Shown here: positions 50,741 to 59,294 of the stretch, piece after piece | How the letters are laid out: each line of letters begins with the position of its first letter | Position numbering within the stretch: position 1 is the stretch's first letter | Source of the DNA: Flavobacteriales bacterium | GTDB lineage: Bacteria; Bacteroidota; Bacteroidia; NS11-12g; UBA9320 | Assembly (NCBI GenBank): GCA_020635455.1 | Contig: JACJZT010000006.1 | Location: 180,354 to 244,353 of the forward strand | Length of the DNA stretch: 64,000 nt | Direction of reading: 5' to 3' | Program-made: the position numbers and the translations under genes | The notes under the pieces: generated by a model | The model's database searches: none | The model's input: only the letters and a program-made list of their open reading frames with translations | Told to the model about the DNA's origin: nothing

Positions 50741-52894
50741 TTATTTGTCGTAAAAATTAACGACACCTGTATGAACATCATACATTGCTCCGACTATTCT
50801 TATTTTTCCCTGATGAAAAAGAGAATCCAGATTTGTATCCATTTTTATCTCTTCTACCGAATTGAGAATATTCTCCCTTGTAAGTTGTCTTCTTTTTTCA
50901 TCTGCATCTGCAATGTGGTTGAATTTTACAAGTGACTTTTTGATCTTGTGAATCATAGGTTCCATGTAACCCGAATGATCGCTTCCGAGTGCAGTTTTGA
51001 TGGCGCCACAATCCAGATGACCGAGAACCACGATCAGCTTTGTGCCCAGATTTCGACAGGCATATTCAATACTTCCAAGAATATCGTCGTTCACGATGTT
51101 GCCCCCAATTCGGATATTTACGAGGTCACCAAAGCCCTGGTCAAAGATGATGTCTGCCTCAGCCCTTGAATCAAGACAACCCAGGATAACCGAATGTGGA
51201 AATTGTTCAAGTGAAGCTTCCTTCAATTGTTTGATCAGATCTCTTTTCTGACTCTTTCCATTTACAAACCTTGAATTTCCTTTTTTCAAGATTTGCAGAA
51301 CCTGCTCCGGATTAAGGCTGTCGCGAACTTCCTTATTGAATGTATACTGGAAATTTATTTTATTTTCTATACCATGTTTTTTATTAAATCCGGTAAAATT
51401 AAACCGTACGTTGGTGTCAGTTTGTTTTCTATGACTATAATCGAGTAATTTTTCGAGGACTTCTTTGTCAAGAAAATCGGTCCGGCTTCCGTCAATTAAA
51501 ATGTCAGAATTTTCAGGTACATTTTCGATGGTCTTTTCAAGAGCTCCTTTATGAAAAAAAGAAACCTGCTGTGACAATTCCACTTTATAGATCATTTTGT
51601 TCTGGTATTCTTCCCGAATCAATGTGAAAGGATTTCTGAAATTACTCCTTATGATGTAAAAAAGTGCTGTGATCAAACCTATGATCACACCCAGTAACAG
51701 ATCTGTGAATACTATGGCCAGTATAGTAATTATAAAAGGTAAAAATTGTTCGGTTCCTTTAGCATAAAATTCTTTAAACTCCTGCCTTTTAATAAGTTTA
51801 AATCCTGTGATAATAAGGATGGCAGCGAGTGCAGATAAGGGTATCTTTAATAACAACTGAGGAAAGAACAACACAAAAACGACCAGATAAACACCGTGAA
51901 AAATTGCGGTAAATTTTGTCCGTCCACCAGAGTTTATGTTTACGGAAGTCCTGACGATTACAGATGTGATCGGCAAGCCACCTAACAAACCACATGTGAG
52001 GTTACCGCAGCCCTGGGCAACCAATTCGCGGTTTGGAGGGGTGATTCGGCCATAGGGATCGATTTTGTCCGAAGCTTCTATGTTCAATAAAGTTTCAAGG
52101 GAAGCAACAAGTGCAATGGTAATGGCTGCTTTCCATATCATGGCATTGCCTATCTTTTCAAAATCAGGGAAAGTAAATAAAACACCCGCGTTCTGAAACG
52201 AGATCCCTTCAGGTAAATTAACCCGATGACCCTGATCGATGTAGAAGAATGAAAAATAATGACTGAAAAACTCATTTAGCAAAATGGCAAAAATTACCAC
52301 AAGAAGAGATGCCGGAACAACACTACTGATTTTTTTAGAGGTCCATTTTGGCCAATAGACCATTATCAACAGGCAAAGTATCGTTGTAAGAATGGCTCCT
52401 GGATGAACTTGTTCTAATGCCCTAAGGAGCCCGGAGAATGTATTTTCGTTATCTGCCTGAATAAAATTAAAATTACCTTCCGTATCTTTATCATGACCCA
52501 ATGCATGCGGAATTTGCTTGAATACAAGTATAATACCTATTGATGTCAACAGTCCCTTTATTACCGAAGTTGGAAAAAAACGGGCGATCACCCCGGCGTT
52601 GAAAGCTGCAAAAATGAGTTGAATAACTCCTGCAAGGAAAACTGCCACAAGAAACGCTTCAAAAGAACCGATCTCAGAAATAGCCGTCAGCACGATCGCT
52701 GCCAATCCTGCTGCTGGTCCACTTACACTGGTTGCCGATCCGGATATGGAGCCAATTATTAGCCCTCCTGAAATTCCACCGATAAGTCCTGCTGCCATTG
52801 GAGCACCTGATGCCAGTGCAATTCCCAAACAGAGAGGAATAGCAACCAGGAATACAGCCAGTCCGGGTATAAGGTCATTCAGAACATTTCTCAT
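50741..52894 (-). CDS. SulP anion transporter fused to beta-carbonic anhydrase
   Basis: A 717-residue fusion. Residues 1-about 415 form a SulP transporter (DLIPGLAVFLVAIPLCLGIALASGAP, SGSATSVSGPAAGLAA, CGNLTCGLLGGLPITSVIVRTSVN). A short STAS-like stretch follows (ILIDGSRTDFLDKEVLEKL). The C-terminal about 200 residues are a beta-class carbonic anhydrase: CLDSR (first zinc Cys with the Asp-Arg pair) and HLDCG (His-x2-Cys). Such fusions suggest uptake of bicarbonate with interconversion to CO2, but that is inference. The ATG at 52894 has a TAAATTTG box 5 bases before it. Confidence 0.93.
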   Translation of the reverse strand: MRNVLNDLIPGLAVFLVAIPLCLGIALASGAPMAAGLIGGISGGLIIGSISGSATSVSGPAAGLAAIVLTAISEIGSFEAFLVAVFLAGVIQLIFAAFNAGVIARFFPTSVIKGLLTSIGIILVFKQIPHALGHDKDTEGNFNFIQADNENTFSGLLRALEQVHPGAILTTILCLLIMVYWPKWTSKKISSVVPASLLVVIFAILLNEFFSHYFSFFYIDQGHRVNLPEGISFQNAGVLFTFPDFEKIGNAMIWKAAITIALVASLETLLNIEASDKIDPYGRITPPNRELVAQGCGNLTCGLLGGLPITSVIVRTSVNINSGGRTKFTAIFHGVYLVVFVLFFPQLLLKIPLSALAAILIITGFKLIKRQEFKEFYAKGTEQFLPFIITILAIVFTDLLLGVIIGLITALFYIIRSNFRNPFTLIREEYQNKMIYKVELSQQVSFFHKGALEKTIENVPENSDILIDGSRTDFLDKEVLEKLLDYSHRKQTDTNVRFNFTGFNKKHGIENKINFQYTFNKEVRDSLNPEQVLQILKKGNSRFVNGKSQKRDLIKQLKEASLEQFPHSVILGCLDSRAEADIIFDQGFGDLVNIRIGGNIVNDDILGSIEYACRNLGTKLIVVLGHLDCGAIKTALGSDHSGYMEPMIHKIKKSLVKFNHIADADEKRRQLTRENILNSVEEIKMDTNLDSLFHQGKIRIVGAMYDVHTGVVNFYDK

Positions 52895-52899
52895 TTTGG

Positions 52900-52907
52900 C
52901 AAATTTA
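52900..52907 (-). promoter_or_regulatory. Putative -7 box abutting the SulP fusion gene
   Basis: Minus strand TAAATTTG, separated from the ATG at 52894 by only 5 bases (CCAAA). This would give a leaderless or nearly leaderless mRNA. Confidence 0.4.
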
Positions 52908-53000
52908 ACAACTTATCCCAATGTTTACCTTTCAAACATTTCAATTACTTGCTAGTTCAAATGAACAAATGGGGATAGCCACCACGGTTTCTATGGCACT

Positions 53001-53033
53001 AAAAAAGCCCTTTGGCATCCAAAGGGCTTTTTT
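53001..53033 (-). terminator. Rho-independent terminator after the alpha/beta hydrolase gene
   Basis: A perfect 15-bp stem (53001-53015 pairs with 53019-53033) around a CAT loop; stem core GCCCTTTGG/CCAAAGGGC with an A-run on one side and a T-run on the other. It stands 18 bases after the stop of the 53052-54755 gene. The symmetry would let it work in both directions. Confidence 0.9.
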
Positions 53034-53051
53034 AGATTTAAAGAATTGTAA

Positions 53052-54755
53052 TTATTTAACTACCAATTTTTCTATTGCAAGTCCGTTTTCAGTCTGAATA
53101 TGGGTAATGTAGAAACCGCTTTTCAAGTTCAGTGAATTGATCTGAATTGAAGAATCGTTAACATCAGTTGAATAAACGGTTTTGCCATTTAGGTCCATAA
53201 TGTTTATGCTGTTAATTATTCCGTTATACTTAACAGACAATTCATTTGAAGTAGGATTCGGGTACACGCTGACGCCGGTTACTCTTGGAGTTTTTACTTT
53301 CAGATCACCAGGGTTAAGCAGTCCCATGGCAATGGCAATTCTCACAGTAATATAACCGTGAATAGTGTCCTGATAAATTGCTGATTTAGCTTTGCCCATG
53401 CCCGGATTCGATCCTATGGAAGCCTGATGTGCCGTTACAGGAGGAGGGCCAGCAGATACGATGGTTTTTGCAATGGCAGATGCACTGTCCCACCACTGCC
53501 ATGGAGAACCTTGGTTTTGTAAAACAGAAGCACCCAGTGGGGTGATGACCGGATACATACCTTCACCACTTCGGATCGTTATTTTATCATTGGGTGCAGG
53601 GTAAATATAATCGATGGTCCTGTTGTATAAAGACCGTGCTTTAATGGTATAAGGGTCTGAACTTGGGATGTTTACAAAAACATTATTATTTCCTAATCTT
53701 TGAGCTCTCATGATCGTATTGTTAGCACCATCTACATCCACTACATCAAGGTTGGTACCGGGAACCAAAACTGTTCCGTATCCGAAAGGTGCATATGGAT
53801 CTCTCACAGATTGCATGGAAATAAGCGGAGGATCACCTGCTTCAAGCCATGAAGAATCTGCCAAGGCACCTCCGATGTTGGCACAAACCTGAACTTTTGT
53901 ACTTACCGAATTTGGAAAGTATAAGTTGAACAATCCTCCTGAACCGTCGATCTGACCAAATTTAGCGGTATCAACATAGGATTCACTTGTGATCGGATTC
54001 TGGAATTTTGGCATGTTCATTTCAGCATATTTATCCAGTGTAACATAAGCCAATCCCAGATAACCTCCCGTTCCCTCTCCAAAAAGAGCGATCTTGTTTA
54101 CATCAAATTTATAAGAATTGCCTTGAGTTTCGAGGAATTTTATGACTTTAACACATTCCTTAACATCATGTATAGCACGGTAAACGGCACTCAACAAACC
54201 TCCTCTTCTTTCCTGAACGGAAGGGGCGATCGGGTTCCAACCCAAACGGTAATCGATCGATACGGCAATGAATCCTCTACGCGCGAATCCTTTGCAAAGA
54301 TCAACTGCCAAACTATCGTCTCTTGCTCCAACAGGGCTTCCATTAATTCCAGGAGGAAGGTAATTTCCTGTGTGCAGATAAATGATAATTGGTCTTTTTG
54401 AAGCCGTGTCAATGGATGGATCCGGCATATAGGCATCCATTTTAAGGTCTTGTACTTTCAATATGGTTGTGTCATTTACAGACGAGGGTAAATAATATCG
54501 GGTTGGCACCGGTTTTCTTTGGGCGAGTAGGGTTTTTAGTTCTGTGATCTCGCTTACAATCTGTGGACCGTTTGCCGGAGCAGCCAGGGCGGCTGAGTTG
54601 ATGATGAGCCAATTGTAGTTGGTACCGAATTTAATGCCTTTTGCGATCTGTATCTGGGCATCGGTAAATACCTCGTCTTTGTACCTTTTTTGTGCCTGGG
54701 TATTGAAAACCCCAATCACAAATAGTACTAAAAATGATAATGTAATTTTTTTCAT
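53052..54755 (-). CDS. T9SS-secreted alpha/beta-hydrolase-fold protein lacking the catalytic Ser
   Basis: A 567-residue secreted protein with signal peptide to about 21 (NTQA). Residues about 75-300 follow an alpha/beta-hydrolase/carboxylesterase layout: RPIIIYLHTGNYLPPG (oxyanion strand), FIAVSIDYRLGW, then IALFGEGTGGYLGLAYV where the nucleophile elbow should read G-x-S-x-G. The codon at 54072-54074 (GGA on the coding strand) puts Gly228 where Ser belongs. The C-terminus is a T9SS type A sorting domain (VSVYPNPTSNELSVKYNG, IMDLNGKTVYS, GFYITHIQTENG). It is probably a pseudoenzyme or uses other chemistry. It lies 71 bases downstream of a TonB receptor gene. Confidence 0.85.
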   Translation of the reverse strand: MKKITLSFLVLFVIGVFNTQAQKRYKDEVFTDAQIQIAKGIKFGTNYNWLIINSAALAAPANGPQIVSEITELKTLLAQRKPVPTRYYLPSSVNDTTILKVQDLKMDAYMPDPSIDTASKRPIIIYLHTGNYLPPGINGSPVGARDDSLAVDLCKGFARRGFIAVSIDYRLGWNPIAPSVQERRGGLLSAVYRAIHDVKECVKVIKFLETQGNSYKFDVNKIALFGEGTGGYLGLAYVTLDKYAEMNMPKFQNPITSESYVDTAKFGQIDGSGGLFNLYFPNSVSTKVQVCANIGGALADSSWLEAGDPPLISMQSVRDPYAPFGYGTVLVPGTNLDVVDVDGANNTIMRAQRLGNNNVFVNIPSSDPYTIKARSLYNRTIDYIYPAPNDKITIRSGEGMYPVITPLGASVLQNQGSPWQWWDSASAIAKTIVSAGPPPVTAHQASIGSNPGMGKAKSAIYQDTIHGYITVRIAIAMGLLNPGDLKVKTPRVTGVSVYPNPTSNELSVKYNGIINSINIMDLNGKTVYSTDVNDSSIQINSLNLKSGFYITHIQTENGLAIEKLVVK

Positions 54756-54775
54756 ATTTGATTTTCGATTTTTTA

Positions 54776-54783
54776 CAAATTTA
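54776..54783 (-). promoter_or_regulatory. Putative -7 box of the alpha/beta-hydrolase gene
   Basis: Minus strand TAAATTTG, 20 bases upstream of the ATG at 54755. No TTG at the usual -33 spacing. It suggests that the gene has its own promoter in addition to possible read-through from the TonB receptor. Confidence 0.35.
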
Positions 54784-54826
54784 ATTTTTTAATATTAATT
54801 CACTATAGCATTTGAAGGTTCTATAC

Positions 54827-57673
54827 TTATTTGGCGGAGGGAATTTCAAAAAGTAATGAAATGTAGGCCAGTCTGCCTACATTCGGGCCTCCATATACCT
54901 GAGTATTACGGTTGTCAAAAGCTGTTTTAAGAGGGTTTTCTTCTCCATCTCTGAAAAAGGGGTAAATTCCAAATAAATTGGATCCGCCAACTTTCAGGGT
55001 GAGGTAATATTTAGGGAAGAAATAGTTGATCTGGGCGTCAAACATATCGTATGTCCGGATATAACCGCTGAATTGGGGTGAACCTGTAAATTCAAAACCT
55101 TCGATCCATTTATAATTGAAATTAAATCCAAAACGGTTTTTACCAATAAATGGTAATTTAAGTTCACGCCCTGACAAACCAAGGTTGAATTTGTTCTTTG
55201 GAGTATTGAAAGCAGGCACAATTGGGTCGTCTGATTTTTTCAGGAAAATTTCGTTATAGGAATAGTTCCCTGTAAAGCTGTATTTTTTGAAGAAATAACT
55301 AAAACCAAAATTAGCACCGGTTGTACTCACCTGGTCCTGTGAATTGGCTGCAAGCCGGTAAACCTGAATTCCTCCAACCGGAAACCTGGTTACCGGGTCG
55401 AACTTTGTAACCATACCAATATTATACCCAATAAAATTACTGTAAATGCTGTAATAATATCCGAAATCGAGGAACAATCGCTTTCGGATCTCCGATTTAT
55501 AACCAAATTCGAAAGTAAGCACCCTCTCAGGCTCAATAGGTTTTACGTTTAAGTATCTTATTGCCTTGACATCCAGGTTTTCGCGGTAATCATCAAAGGA
55601 TTCAATTGAAATTAAGGAGTCAAACCCACTCAAATTTCCGATCAGGATCGCTCTTCCTACATTATAATAAAGGTATTGGTCGGCAAGGGTAGGATTTCGA
55701 ATAGCCCTTGATACAGTTAGCCTGAAAGAATTTTTTTGGCTTGGGATGTACATAACTGAAGCCGCCGGGGACAATAGAAAATCAAAATTCTGATTTTTGT
55801 CTAATCTGGCCGTTAGGTTAAATTTCCAGTGTTTATCGGAGGTTTTTTTATCAATTCCGGCATAGATACCATATTCATAATTGGTGATAGTGTTCCCTGC
55901 CGTATCCTTAAAAATGGTCCCTTTGCTGTCGGGCCTGTAAAGTCTGCTGCTAAAGCCGGTTACCACTTTAGCCCATTTTGGTGTAAATACATACTCGCCC
56001 TGTAGGTGATAGAGAGCTGATTTGTCGTAAAAACGGGTTCCTTGCTCAGTGAAGTTTTTGGACCGTATTACATTGAACATAGAATCAAATCTCGCGGTAC
56101 CGGGTTCGTAACGCAACCGACTGGCACCACTTTTGGTGTTGATAAAATCAAGACTTTGCTGATGAAGCTTTGCAAGAGTGTCTTTATTCTTTTCAAAGAA
56201 CGGGTCGTAGATCTGTTTAGCCCATTCATCCAACGACAAACTGTCTCTGAAAAAATCATAATTCTGATTGCCCAAAAGGTTTTCCACGGTTCTTTTATAT
56301 CTCAGTAGCACCCAGTTCGAACGGTATTGGTTGTACCATTCACCCAGATTATACGTGGCATCGTTTAAACGCAGAGCCGTAAAAACGGCATCGTACGAAT
56401 CACCTGCATCTTCCTGAGTGGAGTAAAATCGCAGAAAAAATTTATCTTTTTGAGACCATTCCAGCCTGTTTTGCCAGAACCGGATGTTCTTTAAACTGTA
56501 ACGATTGTCGCCCTGGTACACCGTTGTGCCGCTTCCAAGGTTAAAACCGTATATCAACTGACTTTGAGGAGTGATTTTGTAATGAATGGCCGTGTTGAGT
56601 TTCAGATTGTTCGTATTGTAATCAACCAATTCTTCTTCTTTATAGCCGTTTCGGTAGTACATTCCCAGGCCGGGTAATTCAAATTTGTTTACACTTTCGG
56701 TAAAATCGTTGCCAAATGCAAGGTTTTCATCACCGTATATGTTTATGGCATCGTACCGGCCCGGATTGTCCTTGCCCATTTTCGAATCGGAAGATGGGTT
56801 GTAGTTTGTGGCTTTCCAATCGTAAGCACTCATTGAGTATAGACATATCTTGTAAGCCAGCTTGTCTTTTCCCGATTTAGGGGGTATAACCTGTGCCAGT
56901 CGGAAACTGATCTCTTTTAATTGCCTTTCACCTATTTTGGTTTGAAAATCCAGGCCGGGCGTTAAAAATGGATTTTTCGTCTCCATGCTAATAACGCCGT
57001 TAAAAGCATTTGGTCCGTAAAATGCTGAGCTTGCTCCTGAAATTATATCAACCTTATTTACATCCAGATCACCGGCACCAAGAAAATTACCCAGGGAAAA
57101 GTTCAGACCCGGCGATTGATTGTCAACGCCATCGATCAGTTGCAGGCTTCTTACAGGACTTGTGCTGTTAAATCCTCTTGTATTTATTACCCGGAATCCC
57201 AAACTTGCTGCAGTTATATCGACTCCCTTCATGTTGCCCAGACCTTCATAAAACGTAGTTGCCGAAACCTCTTTGATCTGTTTTACACCCATCGATTCAA
57301 CGGTTATCGGTGATTCTTTTTCTTTTTCGGTTATCCTGCTTGATATTACTTCAACTTCGGAAACATCTACCGTTTTTTCCTCGAGATAGATACTCAGATT
57401 CTTGGAAGGCTGATTGTTGAACTTTTGAGAGTAATCTTCATACCCTAAATAGTTTATGGTTATGGTTATAGGAAAATTACTTACCGGCAAGGTAAAATAT
57501 CCGGCAGCATCTGTCGATGCAGCAACGCTTGTTCCTTTAATTTTTACGGTAGCACCCGGCAGAGCTTGTTTTGTGAGAGCATCATACACATTTCCGCTTA
57601 TATTTTGTGCCATGCTGATCATCACAAAGCACAGGCAACCGATTAATGAAGCCGTTCGTTTCAGGAAATTCAT
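54827..57673 (-). CDS. TonB-dependent outer-membrane receptor with CarboxypepD_reg domain
   Basis: A 948-residue outer-membrane receptor. Signal to about 22 (SMA-Q), then a carboxypeptidase-regulatory-like domain (about 23-105: ISGNVYDALTKQALPGATVKIKG, DAAGYFTLP), a plug domain (about 125-240: VINTRGFNSTSPVRSLQLIDGVDNQ, DVNKVDIISGASSAFYGPNAFNGVI) and a large beta-barrel ending in YISLLFEIPSAK. The ligand is unknown; no SusD partner is adjacent, so it is not a typical SusCD pair. The nearest same-strand gene is the serine-less T9SS hydrolase. It has the best promoter in the window. Confidence 0.92.
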   Translation of the reverse strand: MNFLKRTASLIGCLCFVMISMAQNISGNVYDALTKQALPGATVKIKGTSVAASTDAAGYFTLPVSNFPITITINYLGYEDYSQKFNNQPSKNLSIYLEEKTVDVSEVEVISSRITEKEKESPITVESMGVKQIKEVSATTFYEGLGNMKGVDITAASLGFRVINTRGFNSTSPVRSLQLIDGVDNQSPGLNFSLGNFLGAGDLDVNKVDIISGASSAFYGPNAFNGVISMETKNPFLTPGLDFQTKIGERQLKEISFRLAQVIPPKSGKDKLAYKICLYSMSAYDWKATNYNPSSDSKMGKDNPGRYDAINIYGDENLAFGNDFTESVNKFELPGLGMYYRNGYKEEELVDYNTNNLKLNTAIHYKITPQSQLIYGFNLGSGTTVYQGDNRYSLKNIRFWQNRLEWSQKDKFFLRFYSTQEDAGDSYDAVFTALRLNDATYNLGEWYNQYRSNWVLLRYKRTVENLLGNQNYDFFRDSLSLDEWAKQIYDPFFEKNKDTLAKLHQQSLDFINTKSGASRLRYEPGTARFDSMFNVIRSKNFTEQGTRFYDKSALYHLQGEYVFTPKWAKVVTGFSSRLYRPDSKGTIFKDTAGNTITNYEYGIYAGIDKKTSDKHWKFNLTARLDKNQNFDFLLSPAASVMYIPSQKNSFRLTVSRAIRNPTLADQYLYYNVGRAILIGNLSGFDSLISIESFDDYRENLDVKAIRYLNVKPIEPERVLTFEFGYKSEIRKRLFLDFGYYYSIYSNFIGYNIGMVTKFDPVTRFPVGGIQVYRLAANSQDQVSTTGANFGFSYFFKKYSFTGNYSYNEIFLKKSDDPIVPAFNTPKNKFNLGLSGRELKLPFIGKNRFGFNFNYKWIEGFEFTGSPQFSGYIRTYDMFDAQINYFFPKYYLTLKVGGSNLFGIYPFFRDGEENPLKTAFDNRNTQVYGGPNVGRLAYISLLFEIPSAK

Positions 57674-57678
57674 TTTTT

Positions 57679-57710
57679 CAAACGTAGGTTATAGATTTAA
57701 AATTTTCAAA
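57679..57710 (-). promoter_or_regulatory. Bacteroidota-type promoter of the TonB receptor gene
   Basis: Minus strand TTTG at 57710-57707 (-33), 20-base spacer, then TACGTTTG at 57686-57679 (-7). Both elements and spacing match the TTTG/TAnnTTTG consensus. The box ends only 5 bases (AAAAA) before the ATG at 57673, so the mRNA would have little or no leader. Confidence 0.6.
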
Positions 57711-57758
57711 ATTTTTTTACGGGTAAGTATGTCTAATTTAATAAAATGGATTTTATCT

Positions 57759-57766
57759 TAATTTTG
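57759..57766 (+). promoter_or_regulatory. Putative -7 box of the GT39 gene
   Basis: TAATTTTG, 11 bases before the ATG at 57778. No -33 TTG at standard spacing. Confidence 0.35.
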
Positions 57767-57777
57767 GCCGGTTGATT

Positions 57778-59223
57778 ATGAGATCGAAGTATTTTAATCC
57801 CATTCTAATATTGCTCTTAATGGCGGTATGTTATTTTCCCTTATGCCATCGGATCGATTCGTATTGCATTCAAATGTGGGACGAAAGCAGAAATGTGATC
57901 AATGCAATAGAAATGCTTCGGAATCATAATTTTATCACCCGTTATTTTGAGAACAATCCGGATATGTGGGAATTAAAACCACCATTTCTGATATGGTTGC
58001 AGGTTTTATCCTTCAAGGTTTTTGGTTTAAATGAAATTTCTGTACGATTACCTTCAATGCTCGCTTCTATGCTTACGGTTGTATTTATGCTCTGGTTCTC
58101 ATTCAAGGTTTCCGGAAACATACTCCCCGGAATTTTATCAGCTCTCATTTTGGTGAGCAGTATGGGCTATATTGGAGAACATGCAGCCAGGTTCGGCGAC
58201 CATGATTCCTTATTGAGTTTGTTTTCGATTTGCACCTTAGTGTATTTTTACCTGTTTGTTTCTAAAAACCAAAAAAAATATCTAGGTTTAGGCATGCTTT
58301 GCTTTTTCTTAGGCTGGTTTACAAAAAGCATAATTATTTTTATGTTTTTGCCCGGATTGTTGCTCTGGTTATTATTAAGTAAAAATGCAGGGAAGATTTT
58401 CAGGGATAAATTATTCTGGACATACACCTCTTTTATCCTAATCTTAATGGCGATCTATTATGTATTGCGGGAAGCCGGTTCACCCGGTTATCTGCAACAG
58501 GTGTGGATGAACGAATGGTTTGGCAGGTACTTCGACCTTTCAGAGAATTATCATTATCATCATAATGGATTCTGGTATTATTGGAATGGATTCATAAACG
58601 GGAGATTTGAGCCATACATTTATCTATTGCTTTTTATCGTTCCACTTGTGAGTTTTATTAAAAAAGCAGAAAACAAAACGATGGTCTGGTATTTCAGTAT
58701 CAATGCTATTGTTTTTTTTCTGGTATTATCCGCCGGAACTAAAAATTTCTGGTACGAAGTGCCTTTATATCCACTGATGTCTTTGTGCATAGGCTATTCA
58801 GTTTATGCAATTTTTAAACTATTAAATGCATACACCTTTAAAGGAATTCTCATTGGAACATTTTTGTTTATGATTTTCGAAAATTATACGAAGGTTTATG
58901 CTTTTACAACCGATCCCGATCCGAACCGCTCACATCCCATACAAAGTATTTGCTATTTTTTAAAGAATCAAAAGGATGCTCTGCCAAAGGAACTCAAAAT
59001 AGTAGAAGAAGATTACAGGACATCAATTTATTTTTATATTGAAAAGTGGCAAGGCAGAGGCAATATAGTTGGTTTTGTAAACAAAGACCATTTAAAGAAA
59101 AATGAGTTGTATCTAATAAGTAATTTTACACTTGATCGCTTAAACCTCAGGCCAACAGAGTATAAGGTTCTGAAAAACCATGACAATGCATCCATCATTC
59201 AACTGGACGTAATCGATAAATAA
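57778..59223 (+). CDS. GT39/ArnT-like membrane glycosyltransferase
   Basis: A 481-residue integral membrane protein of the GT39/PMT/ArnT superfamily (GT-C fold), which uses polyprenyl-linked sugars to modify lipids or proteins in the periplasm. The first periplasmic loop has the catalytic-type acidic motif QMWDESRNVINAIEM, followed by WELKPPFLIWLQVLSFKVFGLNEISVRLPS, and there are about ten membrane spans. The ATG at 57778 is preferred over TTG 57772. Acceptor unknown. Next gene 71 bases downstream. Confidence 0.88.
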   Translation: MRSKYFNPILILLLMAVCYFPLCHRIDSYCIQMWDESRNVINAIEMLRNHNFITRYFENNPDMWELKPPFLIWLQVLSFKVFGLNEISVRLPSMLASMLTVVFMLWFSFKVSGNILPGILSALILVSSMGYIGEHAARFGDHDSLLSLFSICTLVYFYLFVSKNQKKYLGLGMLCFFLGWFTKSIIIFMFLPGLLLWLLLSKNAGKIFRDKLFWTYTSFILILMAIYYVLREAGSPGYLQQVWMNEWFGRYFDLSENYHYHHNGFWYYWNGFINGRFEPYIYLLLFIVPLVSFIKKAENKTMVWYFSINAIVFFLVLSAGTKNFWYEVPLYPLMSLCIGYSVYAIFKLLNAYTFKGILIGTFLFMIFENYTKVYAFTTDPDPNRSHPIQSICYFLKNQKDALPKELKIVEEDYRTSIYFYIEKWQGRGNIVGFVNKDHLKKNELYLISNFTLDRLNLRPTEYKVLKNHDNASIIQLDVIDK

Positions 59224-59294
59224 AAAAGTGTAATCTTACTTAACTGTGGATTGCATTTGTTTCGTTTCAGCAAAAATTGAGGTATGTTTGAAAG

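Noticed and set aside
54827..57673. SusC/SusD polysaccharide utilisation locus
   Set aside because: The TonB receptor has no SusD-like lipoprotein or glycoside hydrolase next to it.
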